A DNA stretch of 46,354 nt, taken from the NCBI RefSeq assembly GCF_016786325.1, contig NZ_JADWYU010000107.1:1-46354 (forward strand), given 5' to 3'. A program made the translations under genes and the position numbers. This DNA is from Frankia nepalensis. GTDB taxonomy: Bacteria; Actinomycetota; Actinomycetes; Frankiales; Frankiaceae. Shown here piece after piece: positions 9,347 to 17,462 of this stretch. Numbering within the stretch: position 1 is the first letter of the stretch; the number at the start of each line of letters is the position of its first letter. The notes under the pieces were generated by a model that saw nothing but the letters and a program-made list of their open reading frames with translations, did not search any database and was not told where the DNA came from.

Positions 9347-9413
9347 CCGGCCCAGGTCCTGGTCGGACCGGCCTTCGCTCCGTCTGCTCCCCTGCTTCGC
9401 TGAGGCGCTCCGG

Positions 9414-12400
9414 CTACTCCACCGAGGCCGAGGCCTCGACGGGCTCCGTCGGCTTCGCGACCGGACGCGACGCTCGGCGCGGCCGGCGGCCCCGGCCGGC
9501 GACGACGGCCGGCTCGCCGCCCTCGCGCGACGCGACGCTGTCCGGGTCCCCCGAGTTCGCGAACACGGTCGGCCCCGCGCCGGCATCGGCTCCGTCGGCG
9601 TGGATTCCGTTCGAGGCGACCGGGACGGCGTCGACGACCACGCCGTCCGTACCTGGCCAGCCCACACCTCCGGCCTCGCCGGCCCGCGACTCGGGGTGGT
9701 GGTCCGCGTCGGTGCCCGGCGCGTCCGGCCATCCGGTGCCGTCGGCCGCCAGCTCCGGCGCCGCGGGTGGCGTCACGGTGAGCGCCGCGGCGGCCTCGGG
9801 CACGGCGGCGGTCACCGGGCTGACCGCCCGGCGGGCCCGCCGGGACCGACGGCCGCCCTCCCGCGCCCCATCGGGCTCGCCCGCCGTCCCGGCCACACCG
9901 GCACCGGTGGGCTCCTCGGCGGCGGCGGCCGGCTCCGCGGTCTCGGTCGGGCTGTCGAGATCGACGACGACCGCCTCGGTGCCCTCCACCCCTGGCGCCT
10001 GCGCGGCTGGCGATCCCGGGAGCGAGCCCCGGCGGGCCGCCCGCCGGGGCGGCGGCGCGGGCACCGGCGCGGCTGGCGCGGGCGCGTGGTGACCGTCCAG
10101 GTGGATGATCACACCTCGCCCGTTGCAGTGCGCGCACGCCTCGCTGTATGCCTCGAGCAGGCCCTGACCGACCCGCTTGCGCGTCATCTGGACGAGCCCC
10201 AGGCTGGTCACCTCCGCCACCTGGTGGCGGGTCCGGTCCCGGCCGAGGCACTCGGTGAGCCGGCGCAGCACCAGCTCCCGGTTGCTCTCCAGGACCATGT
10301 CGATGAAGTCGATGACGATGATCCCACCGATGTCACGCAGCCGGAGCTGGCGGACGATCTCCTCGGCCGCCTCCAGGTTGTTCTTGGTGACGGTCTCCTC
10401 GAGGTTGCCGCCCTTGCCGGTGAACTTGCCGGTGTTGACGTCGACGACCGTCATGGCCTCGGTCCGGTCGATCACCAGCGAGCCACCAGACGGCAGCCAC
10501 ACCTTGCGGTCCAGCGCCTTCGCCAGCTGCTCGTCGACCCGGTACTCGCTGAACACGTCGGTCGTGCCCACGTACCGCCGGACCCGGGCGCGCAGGTCCG
10601 GCGCCACCATGTCGACGTAGTTCTCGATGGTCTCGGCCTCGGCCGAGCCCTGCACGACCAACTCGGTGAAGTCCTCGTTGAAGATGTCGCGGATCACCCG
10701 GACGACCAGGTCCGGCTCGCCGTACAGGAGCGCCGGGGCGTTCGCCTTCTGCGCCTTGCGGGTGATGTCCTCCCACTGGGCCGCGAGGCGTTCGATGTCG
10801 CGCTCGAGCTCCTGTTCGCTCGCGCCCTCGGCGGCGGTTCGCACGATCACGCCGCCGTCCTCGGGAGTGATCTTCTTGAGGATGCTCTTGAGCCGCGCAC
10901 GCTCGGTGTCCGGCAGCTTGCGGCTGATCCCGGCGCTCTGCCCGTCGGGCACGTAGACCAGGTAGCGGCCCGGCAGGCTGATCTGGCTGGTCAGCCGCGC
11001 ACCCTTGTGCCCGATCGGGTCCTTGGAGACCTGGGCGAGCACCGACTGGCCGGGCTTGAGCACCTGCTCGATCTTGCGAGGCTTGCCCTCCAGCCCGGAC
11101 GCGTCGTAGTTGACCTCGCCCGCGTAGAGGACCGCGTTGCGGCCCTTGCCGATGTCGACGAACGCGGCCTCCATGCTGGCCAGCACGTTCTGGACCCGGC
11201 CGAGGTAGACGTTGCCGGCGTAGGACGCGGAGCTGGCCCTGGTGACGAAGTGCTCGACGAGCACGCCGTCCTCGAGCACGGCGATCTGGGTGCGGTCGCC
11301 GGCGTTGCGGACCAGCATCCGGCGCTCGACGGACTCGCGGCGGGCGAGGAACTCGGCCTCGGTCACGATCGGCGGGCGGCGCCGGCCGACGTCTCGGCCC
11401 TCCCGGCGACGCTGCCGCTTGGCCTCGAGCCGGGTCGAGCCGCTGACGCCGCGGACGAGGTCGTCGTCGCGGCGCGCCTCGCGGACGTGCACGACGGTGT
11501 TCGGCGGGTCGTCGGGCGCGCCGGCGGCCTCATCGCCCGTCGTCGACCGGCGCCGGCGACGGCGCCGGCGCCGCGAGCCGACGCGGTCGTCGCCGTCCTC
11601 GTCCTCGTCGTCCTCCAGGTCGGCGGCGGCCCGCTCGTCGGCCTCGTCGTCGGCCTGGGTGGCGGATTCGGCCTGGTCGCCGAGGCCCGCGGCGGCCGGT
11701 TCGCCGGCCTCGTCGCCCGCCTCGCCGGCGGTCGCGGTGTCGAGACCCTCGTCGCGCGCCCGGCCGCGGCCACGCCGGCCCCGGCGGCGACGGCGGGTCC
11801 CGGCCAGGTCGGCGTCGTCGAAGCCGTTGTCCGCCTCCGAGGCGCCCGCCTCATCCGGGGGTCCCGCCTGATCCGGGGTTCCCGCCTGGTCGGTCTCATC
11901 CGGGGTCCCCGCCAGATCCGGGGTCCCTGCCCGATCGGCGGAGCCGATCGGGGAGGTCTGGGAGGTCTGCGGGGAGGTCCGGGAGCGGCTCCGGGACGCT
12001 CGGGTCCTGGGCTCCTCCGGCTGGCCGGTCTCGCCAGCCGCGGTGAGCACCGCCTCCTCGGCGACTTCCGCGGCCTCCTCGGTCTCCCGTCCGGCCCGGG
12101 CCGGACGGTTCTCCGCCTCCCGCTCGCGCTCCGCGTCCCGGCCCCATGCCTCGCGGGCGGCCAGGTCCGGCGCCTGGAAGGTCACGGTCGTCACCGGCCG
12201 ACGCACCACCCGCGGCGCGGAGGCCGCCGGCTCGGAGTCCAAGCCGGACGAGAAGGTCGACGTACCGCGGGCGCTCCACTGCGGCGTCGAGGAGCGGGCG
12301 GCGCGGGTCGTGGCCTGGGCCGGCTCCTCATGCTCGGCCGAAGCCTGCTCGACGGCCGGCGCGGCGGCCTCGGCCGCGGCTGGCGCGGCGGGTTCGACTG

Positions 12401-13292
12401 GTTCGGCGGGCCGCTCGCCCTCGGCGGCGGGCTCGGCCGCCCCGGCCGCGCGAGCACGGCGACCGGGCGCCCGGCGCCGCGTCCGCGCCGGCGGGGCCTC
12501 GACAGCCGGCTCCGCGGCGGCCTCGGCCGCTGTCTCGGCGGCCGACGGCTCAGCGATGGACGGTTCGGCGACGGCGGGCTCGGCGGCCGGCTGCTCGGCG
12601 GCGGGCTCTTCGGCCGCGGCCGGCTCGACGGGAGCCGCCGCGGCGCGGCGGGCGGACCGGGCTCGCCGGCGGACCGGCTCCGCCGGCGGCTCGGCGGCCG
12701 GGGCCGGCTCGCTCGGCGGGGCCACGGCGGCCGGTGTTCCCGCCGGATCGGCGGAGCCCTGGGGCCCCGCCGGATCGGTGGGGGCGAGCTGGGAGGTCTG
12801 CTGGGAGAGTTCGACGGCCGGCGGCTCGACCGGCGCGGCCGGGAGCGGTTCGGGCGCCAGCGGCGCGAGCACCGCGCGGACCGCGCGGCGCGACCGGGCA
12901 CGCCGAACCGGCTCGGCGGGAGCCTCCTCGGCCGCCGGCGGCTGCTCGGCGGCCGGCGGCTGCTCGGCGGGAGCCGCCTGGGCGACTGGCTCGCCCGAGA
13001 CCGGCCCGGCCGCGGGCTCCGCCTCGTCCTGGTCGGGCTCGGCGGCCGGGCCGGGCTCGTCCGCCTGGGCCGCTTGCGCGATGGCGTCCTCGTCAGTCGG
13101 CGGCTCGGCCACCACCGAATCGCCGGTGGCGGCCGGTTCGTCGACCGGGGTGGACTCCATGGTCACGAGGTCTTCCCGCGGCGGGCCCGCGGGCCGGCCG
13201 GCGGCGCGACGGCGCCGTGGGGCGCTGGCGGATTCCTCCGCTGGCGCTGCTGTGGGGTTGTCGTCGCCGGGGATCAGAGTGTCGTCGGGCAC
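9414..13292 (-). CDS. rne: Ribonuclease E/G with long disordered arms
   Basis: RNase E/G cleaves single-stranded, AU-containing RNA and drives rRNA processing and mRNA decay. The 1292-residue product has a ~640-residue Ala/Pro/Glu/Arg-rich N-terminal arm. The catalytic core starts near residue 659 (MLVRNAGDRTQIAVLEDG) with an S1 domain (NVYLGRV...AAFVDIG), then RTEAMTVVDVNTGK (first catalytic Asp, about residue 949) and VIDFIDM (second Asp, about 995). The zinc-link motif CAHCNGRG is near residue 1053, and a second Ala/Glu-rich arm of ~240 residues follows. The long arms on both sides match actinobacterial RNase E rather than short RNase G. The start is GTG, with GGAGG upstream. A very long plus-strand ORF opposite it is a GC-bias shadow. 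Confidence 0.93.
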   Translation of the reverse strand: MPDDTLIPGDDNPTAAPAEESASAPRRRRAAGRPAGPPREDLVTMESTPVDEPAATGDSVVAEPPTDEDAIAQAAQADEPGPAAEPDQDEAEPAAGPVSGEPVAQAAPAEQPPAAEQPPAAEEAPAEPVRRARSRRAVRAVLAPLAPEPLPAAPVEPPAVELSQQTSQLAPTDPAGPQGSADPAGTPAAVAPPSEPAPAAEPPAEPVRRRARSARRAAAAPVEPAAAEEPAAEQPAAEPAVAEPSIAEPSAAETAAEAAAEPAVEAPPARTRRRAPGRRARAAGAAEPAAEGERPAEPVEPAAPAAAEAAAPAVEQASAEHEEPAQATTRAARSSTPQWSARGTSTFSSGLDSEPAASAPRVVRRPVTTVTFQAPDLAAREAWGRDAEREREAENRPARAGRETEEAAEVAEEAVLTAAGETGQPEEPRTRASRSRSRTSPQTSQTSPIGSADRAGTPDLAGTPDETDQAGTPDQAGPPDEAGASEADNGFDDADLAGTRRRRRGRRGRGRARDEGLDTATAGEAGDEAGEPAAAGLGDQAESATQADDEADERAAADLEDDEDEDGDDRVGSRRRRRRRRRSTTGDEAAGAPDDPPNTVVHVREARRDDDLVRGVSGSTRLEAKRQRRREGRDVGRRRPPIVTEAEFLARRESVERRMLVRNAGDRTQIAVLEDGVLVEHFVTRASSASYAGNVYLGRVQNVLASMEAAFVDIGKGRNAVLYAGEVNYDASGLEGKPRKIEQVLKPGQSVLAQVSKDPIGHKGARLTSQISLPGRYLVYVPDGQSAGISRKLPDTERARLKSILKKITPEDGGVIVRTAAEGASEQELERDIERLAAQWEDITRKAQKANAPALLYGEPDLVVRVIRDIFNEDFTELVVQGSAEAETIENYVDMVAPDLRARVRRYVGTTDVFSEYRVDEQLAKALDRKVWLPSGGSLVIDRTEAMTVVDVNTGKFTGKGGNLEETVTKNNLEAAEEIVRQLRLRDIGGIIVIDFIDMVLESNRELVLRRLTECLGRDRTRHQVAEVTSLGLVQMTRKRVGQGLLEAYSEACAHCNGRGVIIHLDGHHAPAPAAPVPAPPPRRAARRGSLPGSPAAQAPGVEGTEAVVVDLDSPTETAEPAAAAEEPTGAGVAGTAGEPDGAREGGRRSRRARRAVSPVTAAVPEAAAALTVTPPAAPELAADGTGWPDAPGTDADHHPESRAGEAGGVGWPGTDGVVVDAVPVASNGIHADGADAGAGPTVFANSGDPDSVASREGGEPAVVAGRGRRPRRASRPVAKPTEPVEASASVE
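11830..11945 (-). repeat. In-frame AGTPD-type repeat in the rne N-terminal arm
   Basis: Imperfect ~18-bp units sharing gatccggggt/tccggggtcc encode repeated AGTPD or AGPPD motifs separated by acidic or Gln residues. They lie in the disordered N-terminal arm of RNase E. Confidence 0.6.
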
Positions 13293-13403
13293 GGGATATG
13301 AAGCCTCCGGGCTCCCGGGCGCGCTGCCAACGGCAGGTCGCGACCGCGCAGAAGCCGCTGTCTCGTCCGGCGGGTGACCGCCGTAATCCTGCGACGCCCT
13401 GCG

Positions 13404-14123
13404 TCAAGCTGGGAGCCGACCCGCCGACCTGCCCGTGTCACTGTCGTTCGGTATGAGCGGGTCCGCCAGCGTTCCATCCGCTCGGATCAGTCCCTGCTCG
13501 AGCCTGGTTGGCTCCGGTGGGACCGGAAACGTCAGCGGCGGAACGGCGACCACGCCAAGGGCGGTCAGCACGTCGTCTGGTCGCACAGCGGGCGTCGTGT
13601 GCCGTACAACCACGTCCAGTATCGCACAGTCGGGAAGCTCCGCACGGCAAACGGCGCAGATCACCGCCGCCCGCACGTCCACCGGCCGCGGTCCGTTCTT
13701 GGTTTTCCGCTCCACCTCCACGCTGTCGCGGGCCAGCAGCGCCGCCACCGCGCGGGAAAGCTCCGTCTCGGTCACCCCGGGCAGCCTGATCCGCCAGTGG
13801 GACCCGTCGATCCGATCGGCGATCGACCCCTCCGCCGGGACGCAGGCCAGCAGGTCCAGGCCGGGCGGCAGGGCGGCGTCCAGCGCCGCGCGCAGCGCCT
13901 CCGGATCGACGTCGGCGGCGAGCCCCAGCTCGACGTACTCCGCCTCGCTGGCCGCCCCGGTCGGCGCCGCCCCGCCCACCCAGGAGACCTTCGGGTGCGG
14001 GGTGAAACCGGCCGAGTACGCCATCGGGATCCGCGCGCGGCGCAGGCCACGCTCGAAGGTCCTGGCGATGTCGAGCTGGGAGAGGAACCGGAGCCGGCCG
14101 CGCTTGGCGAACCGCAGCCGCAC
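13404..14123 (-). CDS. Radical-SAM-linked protein (TIGR03936/DUF2344 family)
   Basis: This is the small partner that accompanies or is fused to the radical SAM protein encoded just upstream. Its biochemical role is not established. The 239-residue product begins (V)RLRFAKRGRLRFLSQLD and contains GFTPHPKVSW, which are hallmarks of the family. I take the GTG at 14123 because it directly precedes the conserved N-terminus and lies 31 bases after the upstream stop; the frame is open further upstream but there it only overlaps the radical SAM gene. The C-terminal ~40 residues are Pro/Asp-rich. It sits between the radical SAM gene and rne, a linkage common in actinobacteria and firmicutes. Confidence 0.85.
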   Translation of the reverse strand: MRLRFAKRGRLRFLSQLDIARTFERGLRRARIPMAYSAGFTPHPKVSWVGGAAPTGAASEAEYVELGLAADVDPEALRAALDAALPPGLDLLACVPAEGSIADRIDGSHWRIRLPGVTETELSRAVAALLARDSVEVERKTKNGPRPVDVRAAVICAVCRAELPDCAILDVVVRHTTPAVRPDDVLTALGVVAVPPLTFPVPPEPTRLEQGLIRADGTLADPLIPNDSDTGRSAGRLPA

Positions 14124-14154
14124 CCGGGCGACCGGGGGCGGCGTCGGCGGGCCG

Positions 14155-16143
14155 TCAGGACGCCGAGGCGGCACTGGTGGGCACCTGCTTCTCGGGCAGC
14201 GGCTGCTTCTCGGGCAGCGACGGCACGGGGGCCAGCGGCAGCAGCTTGCGATGCGTCGGGCCGATCTCGATCTGCGTGCCCATGGTCGGGCAGACCCCGC
14301 AGTCGTAGCAGGGGGTCCAGCGGCAGTCGTCCAGGTCCGACTCGCGCAGCGCGTCCTGCCAGTCCGACCACAGCCAGTCCCGGTCCAGGCCGGCGTCAAG
14401 GTGGTCCCAGGGCAGCACCTCGCGCTCCGCGCGGTCCCGGGTGGTGTACCAGTCCAGCGAGACGCCCAGCGGCTCGAGCTCCGCGGCCGCGGCCCGCTCC
14501 CAGCGCTCGTACGAGAAGTGCTCGCTCCAGCCGTCGAACCGGCCGCCCTCGCGCCACACCCGCTCGATCACCCGGCCGACCCGGCGGTCACCGCGGGCGA
14601 GCAGGCCCTCGACGATGCTGGGGCGGCCGTCGTGGTAGCGGAACCCGACGGCCCGCGCGACCTCACGGTCGGCACGGACCGTGTCGCGCAGCAGCTGGAG
14701 CCGCTGGTCGACGACCTGCCAGGGTGCCTGCCCCGCCCACTGGAACGAGGTGTGCGGCTTGGGCACGAACCCGCCGATCGACACCGTGCAGCGGATGTCG
14801 CGCTGGCCGGAGGCCGCCCGCCCGGCCCGGATGACCTCGCGGGCGAGCCGGGCGATGCCGAGCACGTCCTCGTCGGTCTCGGTCGGCAGTCCGCACATGA
14901 AGTAGAGCTTCACCTGGCGCCAGCCCTGCGCGTAGGCCGCGCTGACGGTACGGATCAGGTCCTCTTCGCTGACCATCTTGTTGATGACCTTGCGGAGGCG
15001 CTCCGAGCCGCCCTCGGGGGCGAAGGTGAGACCACTACGCCGGCCGTTGCGGGAGAACTCGTTCGCCAGCGTCACGTTGAACGCGTCGACGCGGGTGGAC
15101 GGCAGCGACAGCGACGTCTTGGTGCCCTCGTACCGGTCGGCGAGCTGGGTCGCGAGCTCGCCGATCTCGCTGTGGTCCGCGCTGGACAACGACAGCAGCC
15201 CGACCTCGGAGAAGCCGGACGCCGCGAGCCCCGCCTCGACCATCGCGCCGATCGTGTCGATCGAGCGCTCCCGGACCGGCCTGGTGATCATTCCCGCCTG
15301 GCAGAACCGGCAGCCTCGGGTGCAGCCGCGGAAGATCTCCACGCTCATCCGCTCGTGCACGGTCTCGGCGAACGGCACCAGCGGCGCCTTCGGGTACGGC
15401 CAGGAGTCCAGGTCGGTCAGGGTGTGCTTGGCCGGGCGGGCCGGGATGTCGTCCCGGTTCGGGGTGACGGCGGCGATCGCGCCGTCGTCGCCGTAGCGGA
15501 CGTCGAAGAACGCGGGGACGTAGACCAGGCGGCGCCGCGCGAGCCGGGCGAGCAGCTCCTGGCGCCCGCCGGGGCTGCCGGCGGCCCTGAAGGCGCGCAC
15601 GACGTCGGTGATGTCGAGCGCCGCCTGCTCGCCGTCACCGAGGACGGCGGCGTCGAGGAAGTCCGCGACCGGCTCCGGGTTGAACGCGGCGTGCCCGCCG
15701 GCGATCACCAGCGGGTGCTCGTCGGAGCGGTCGGCGGCGCGCAGCGGGATACCGGCCAGGTCGAGCACCGTGAGCAGGTTCGTGTAGCCGAGCTCGGTAG
15801 CGAAGCTGACGCCGAGGATGTCGAAGTCGCCGACCGGGCGGTGCGCGTCGACCGTGAACTGGGGGATGTCATGCTCACGCAGCAGCGCTTCCAGGTCCGG
15901 CAGCACCGCGTAGGTGCGCTCCGCGACCACGTCGGGCTGCTCGTTGAGGACCTCGTAGAGGATCTGCAGGCCCTGGTTGGGCAGGCCCACCTCGTAGGCG
16001 TCCGGGTACAGCAGGCACCAGCGGACCGACGCGGGCTCCCAGGGTTTGACGGTGGAGTTCCCCTCACCGCCGACGTACTGCACGGGCTTGCGAACCCTGG
16101 GCAGCAGCGGCTCCAGGCGCGGGAACAGCGACTGTCCGGACAT
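14155..16143 (-). CDS. B12-binding-domain radical SAM protein (TIGR03960 family)
   Basis: The 662-residue product has an N-terminal B12-binding-like domain (about residues 30-200, with DILGVSFATELGYTN and VIAGGHAAFNPEP). A radical SAM core follows, with the cluster motif CTRGCRFCQAG near residue 285, and further on TFAPEGGSERLR and LYFMCGLPTETDED. Cys-rich residues near the C-terminus (CRWTPCYDCGVC) could bind another cluster. Radical SAM enzymes use a 4Fe-4S cluster to generate a deoxyadenosyl radical; the substrate of this family is unknown, and conserved linkage with RNase E/G and ribosomal protein genes suggests RNA or translation. It starts 20 bases after rodA and is probably in the same transcript. 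Confidence 0.9.
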   Translation of the reverse strand: MSGQSLFPRLEPLLPRVRKPVQYVGGEGNSTVKPWEPASVRWCLLYPDAYEVGLPNQGLQILYEVLNEQPDVVAERTYAVLPDLEALLREHDIPQFTVDAHRPVGDFDILGVSFATELGYTNLLTVLDLAGIPLRAADRSDEHPLVIAGGHAAFNPEPVADFLDAAVLGDGEQAALDITDVVRAFRAAGSPGGRQELLARLARRRLVYVPAFFDVRYGDDGAIAAVTPNRDDIPARPAKHTLTDLDSWPYPKAPLVPFAETVHERMSVEIFRGCTRGCRFCQAGMITRPVRERSIDTIGAMVEAGLAASGFSEVGLLSLSSADHSEIGELATQLADRYEGTKTSLSLPSTRVDAFNVTLANEFSRNGRRSGLTFAPEGGSERLRKVINKMVSEEDLIRTVSAAYAQGWRQVKLYFMCGLPTETDEDVLGIARLAREVIRAGRAASGQRDIRCTVSIGGFVPKPHTSFQWAGQAPWQVVDQRLQLLRDTVRADREVARAVGFRYHDGRPSIVEGLLARGDRRVGRVIERVWREGGRFDGWSEHFSYERWERAAAAELEPLGVSLDWYTTRDRAEREVLPWDHLDAGLDRDWLWSDWQDALRESDLDDCRWTPCYDCGVCPTMGTQIEIGPTHRKLLPLAPVPSLPEKQPLPEKQVPTSAASAS

Positions 16144-16163
16144 GGTCCCAGCCTACCGAGCCC

Positions 16164-17396
16164 TCAAAGCGCGTACGGGTCGGTGCGCGACCGCAGCCGC
16201 ACGTTCTGCAGTAGGCCCACCGCCAGCATGTTCGCGAACATGGACGATCCGCCGTAGGAGACGAACGGCAGCGGCAGGCCGGTCACCGGCATGATGCCCA
16301 GCGTCATCCCGATGTTGACGAACGCCTGGAAGGCGAACCAGCACACCACCCCGGTGCCGATGAGCGCGCCGAAGGTGTCGTCGGAGGCGGTGGCGATCGA
16401 CAGCGCCCGCCACAGCACGATCCCGAGCGCCAGCAGGATGCCGCCGGCGCCGAGGAAGCCGAGCTCCTCGCCGGCGACGGTGAACACGAAGTCGGTCTGC
16501 TGCTCGGGGACGAACTGTCCCTGCGTCTGCTGGCCGTGCAGCAGGCCGCGACCGGCGAGCCCGCCGTTCGCGATCGCGGTCTTGGCCTGGTCGACGTTGT
16601 AGCTGGTGGTCGAGTTCGTCGACGCGTCGCTGGACACGAACGACGTCAGCCGTGCTTCCTGATACGGCTTGAGCAGGTGGAACTGCAGGATCGCCGTGCC
16701 GAGCAGGACGCCGCCGAGCAGCAGCCCGAGCACCCAGCGGCGCGGCGCGCCGCCGACGGCCAGCATGCCGAGGATGACGAACACCAGCACCATCACGGTG
16801 CCGAAGTCCGGCTGCAGCATGATCAGCACGATTGGCACCAGCGCGAGCGCGAGCACGACGACGACGTCGAGATCGCCGGGCCGGGCGGCCCGCACCCCGT
16901 TGCGGCCGTCGCGTTTCTCCCCCAGGATCATCGCGACGCCGACGATCAGCGCGACCTTGGCGAACTCGGACGGCTGCAGCTGGAAGCCGGCGGGCAGCAC
17001 GATCCACGAGTGCGCGCCGTTGATCGTCGTGCCGACCACGAGCACCGCGACCAGCCCGAGCAGCGAACCCAGGTAGACGAACGGCGCGTAGGCGCGCAGC
17101 AGCCGGTAGTCCAGCAACATCGCCGCCGTGGCGAGCACCAGGCCGATGACCAGGTTGAGCAGGTGGCGCTTGAGGAACGAGTTCGGGTCGCCGCCGACGT
17201 CGGCCAGCCGTGTCCTGGTCGCCGACCAGACCAGCAGCGCGCCGAGCACGGCGAGCGCGAGCACCGCGCCCGTCAGCACCCAGTCGAGCCGGCGCAGCGG
17301 CGAGTGCCGGCCGGATGCCCGCTCGCGCAGCTGGCCGATCCGGCCACGTGGCGCGACCGGCGAGGAGCGCAGCGCGGCCGAGCCCAGGTCGTCCAC
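16164..17396 (-). CDS. rodA: Rod shape-determining SEDS glycosyltransferase RodA
   Basis: RodA is the peptidoglycan glycosyltransferase that works with a class B PBP in elongation. The 410-residue product is a multi-pass membrane protein of about ten helices, with FQLQPSEFAKVA, the extracellular loop containing PEQQTDFVF (whose Asp is the proposed catalytic residue), AGEELGF, and the C-terminal LPFVSYGGSS signature. A ~40-residue basic cytoplasmic N-terminus precedes the first helix. GTG start with GGAGGA seven bases upstream. It lies 66 bases downstream of mrdA, the gene for its cognate transpeptidase, supporting RodA rather than FtsW. Confidence 0.94.
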   Translation of the reverse strand: MDDLGSAALRSSPVAPRGRIGQLRERASGRHSPLRRLDWVLTGAVLALAVLGALLVWSATRTRLADVGGDPNSFLKRHLLNLVIGLVLATAAMLLDYRLLRAYAPFVYLGSLLGLVAVLVVGTTINGAHSWIVLPAGFQLQPSEFAKVALIVGVAMILGEKRDGRNGVRAARPGDLDVVVVLALALVPIVLIMLQPDFGTVMVLVFVILGMLAVGGAPRRWVLGLLLGGVLLGTAILQFHLLKPYQEARLTSFVSSDASTNSTTSYNVDQAKTAIANGGLAGRGLLHGQQTQGQFVPEQQTDFVFTVAGEELGFLGAGGILLALGIVLWRALSIATASDDTFGALIGTGVVCWFAFQAFVNIGMTLGIMPVTGLPLPFVSYGGSSMFANMLAVGLLQNVRLRSRTDPYAL

Positions 17397-17462
17397 GGTG
17401 CGTCCTCCGATCTGTCTCGTCCGTTCCAGTCCGTCAGATGAGCGGTCTCGCCGGCTTGCCGG

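Noticed and set aside
9600-13301. 1233-codon plus-strand ORF opposite rne
   Set aside because: Its composition is Gly/Arg/Leu-biased without motifs, while the minus strand carries all RNase E catalytic motifs.
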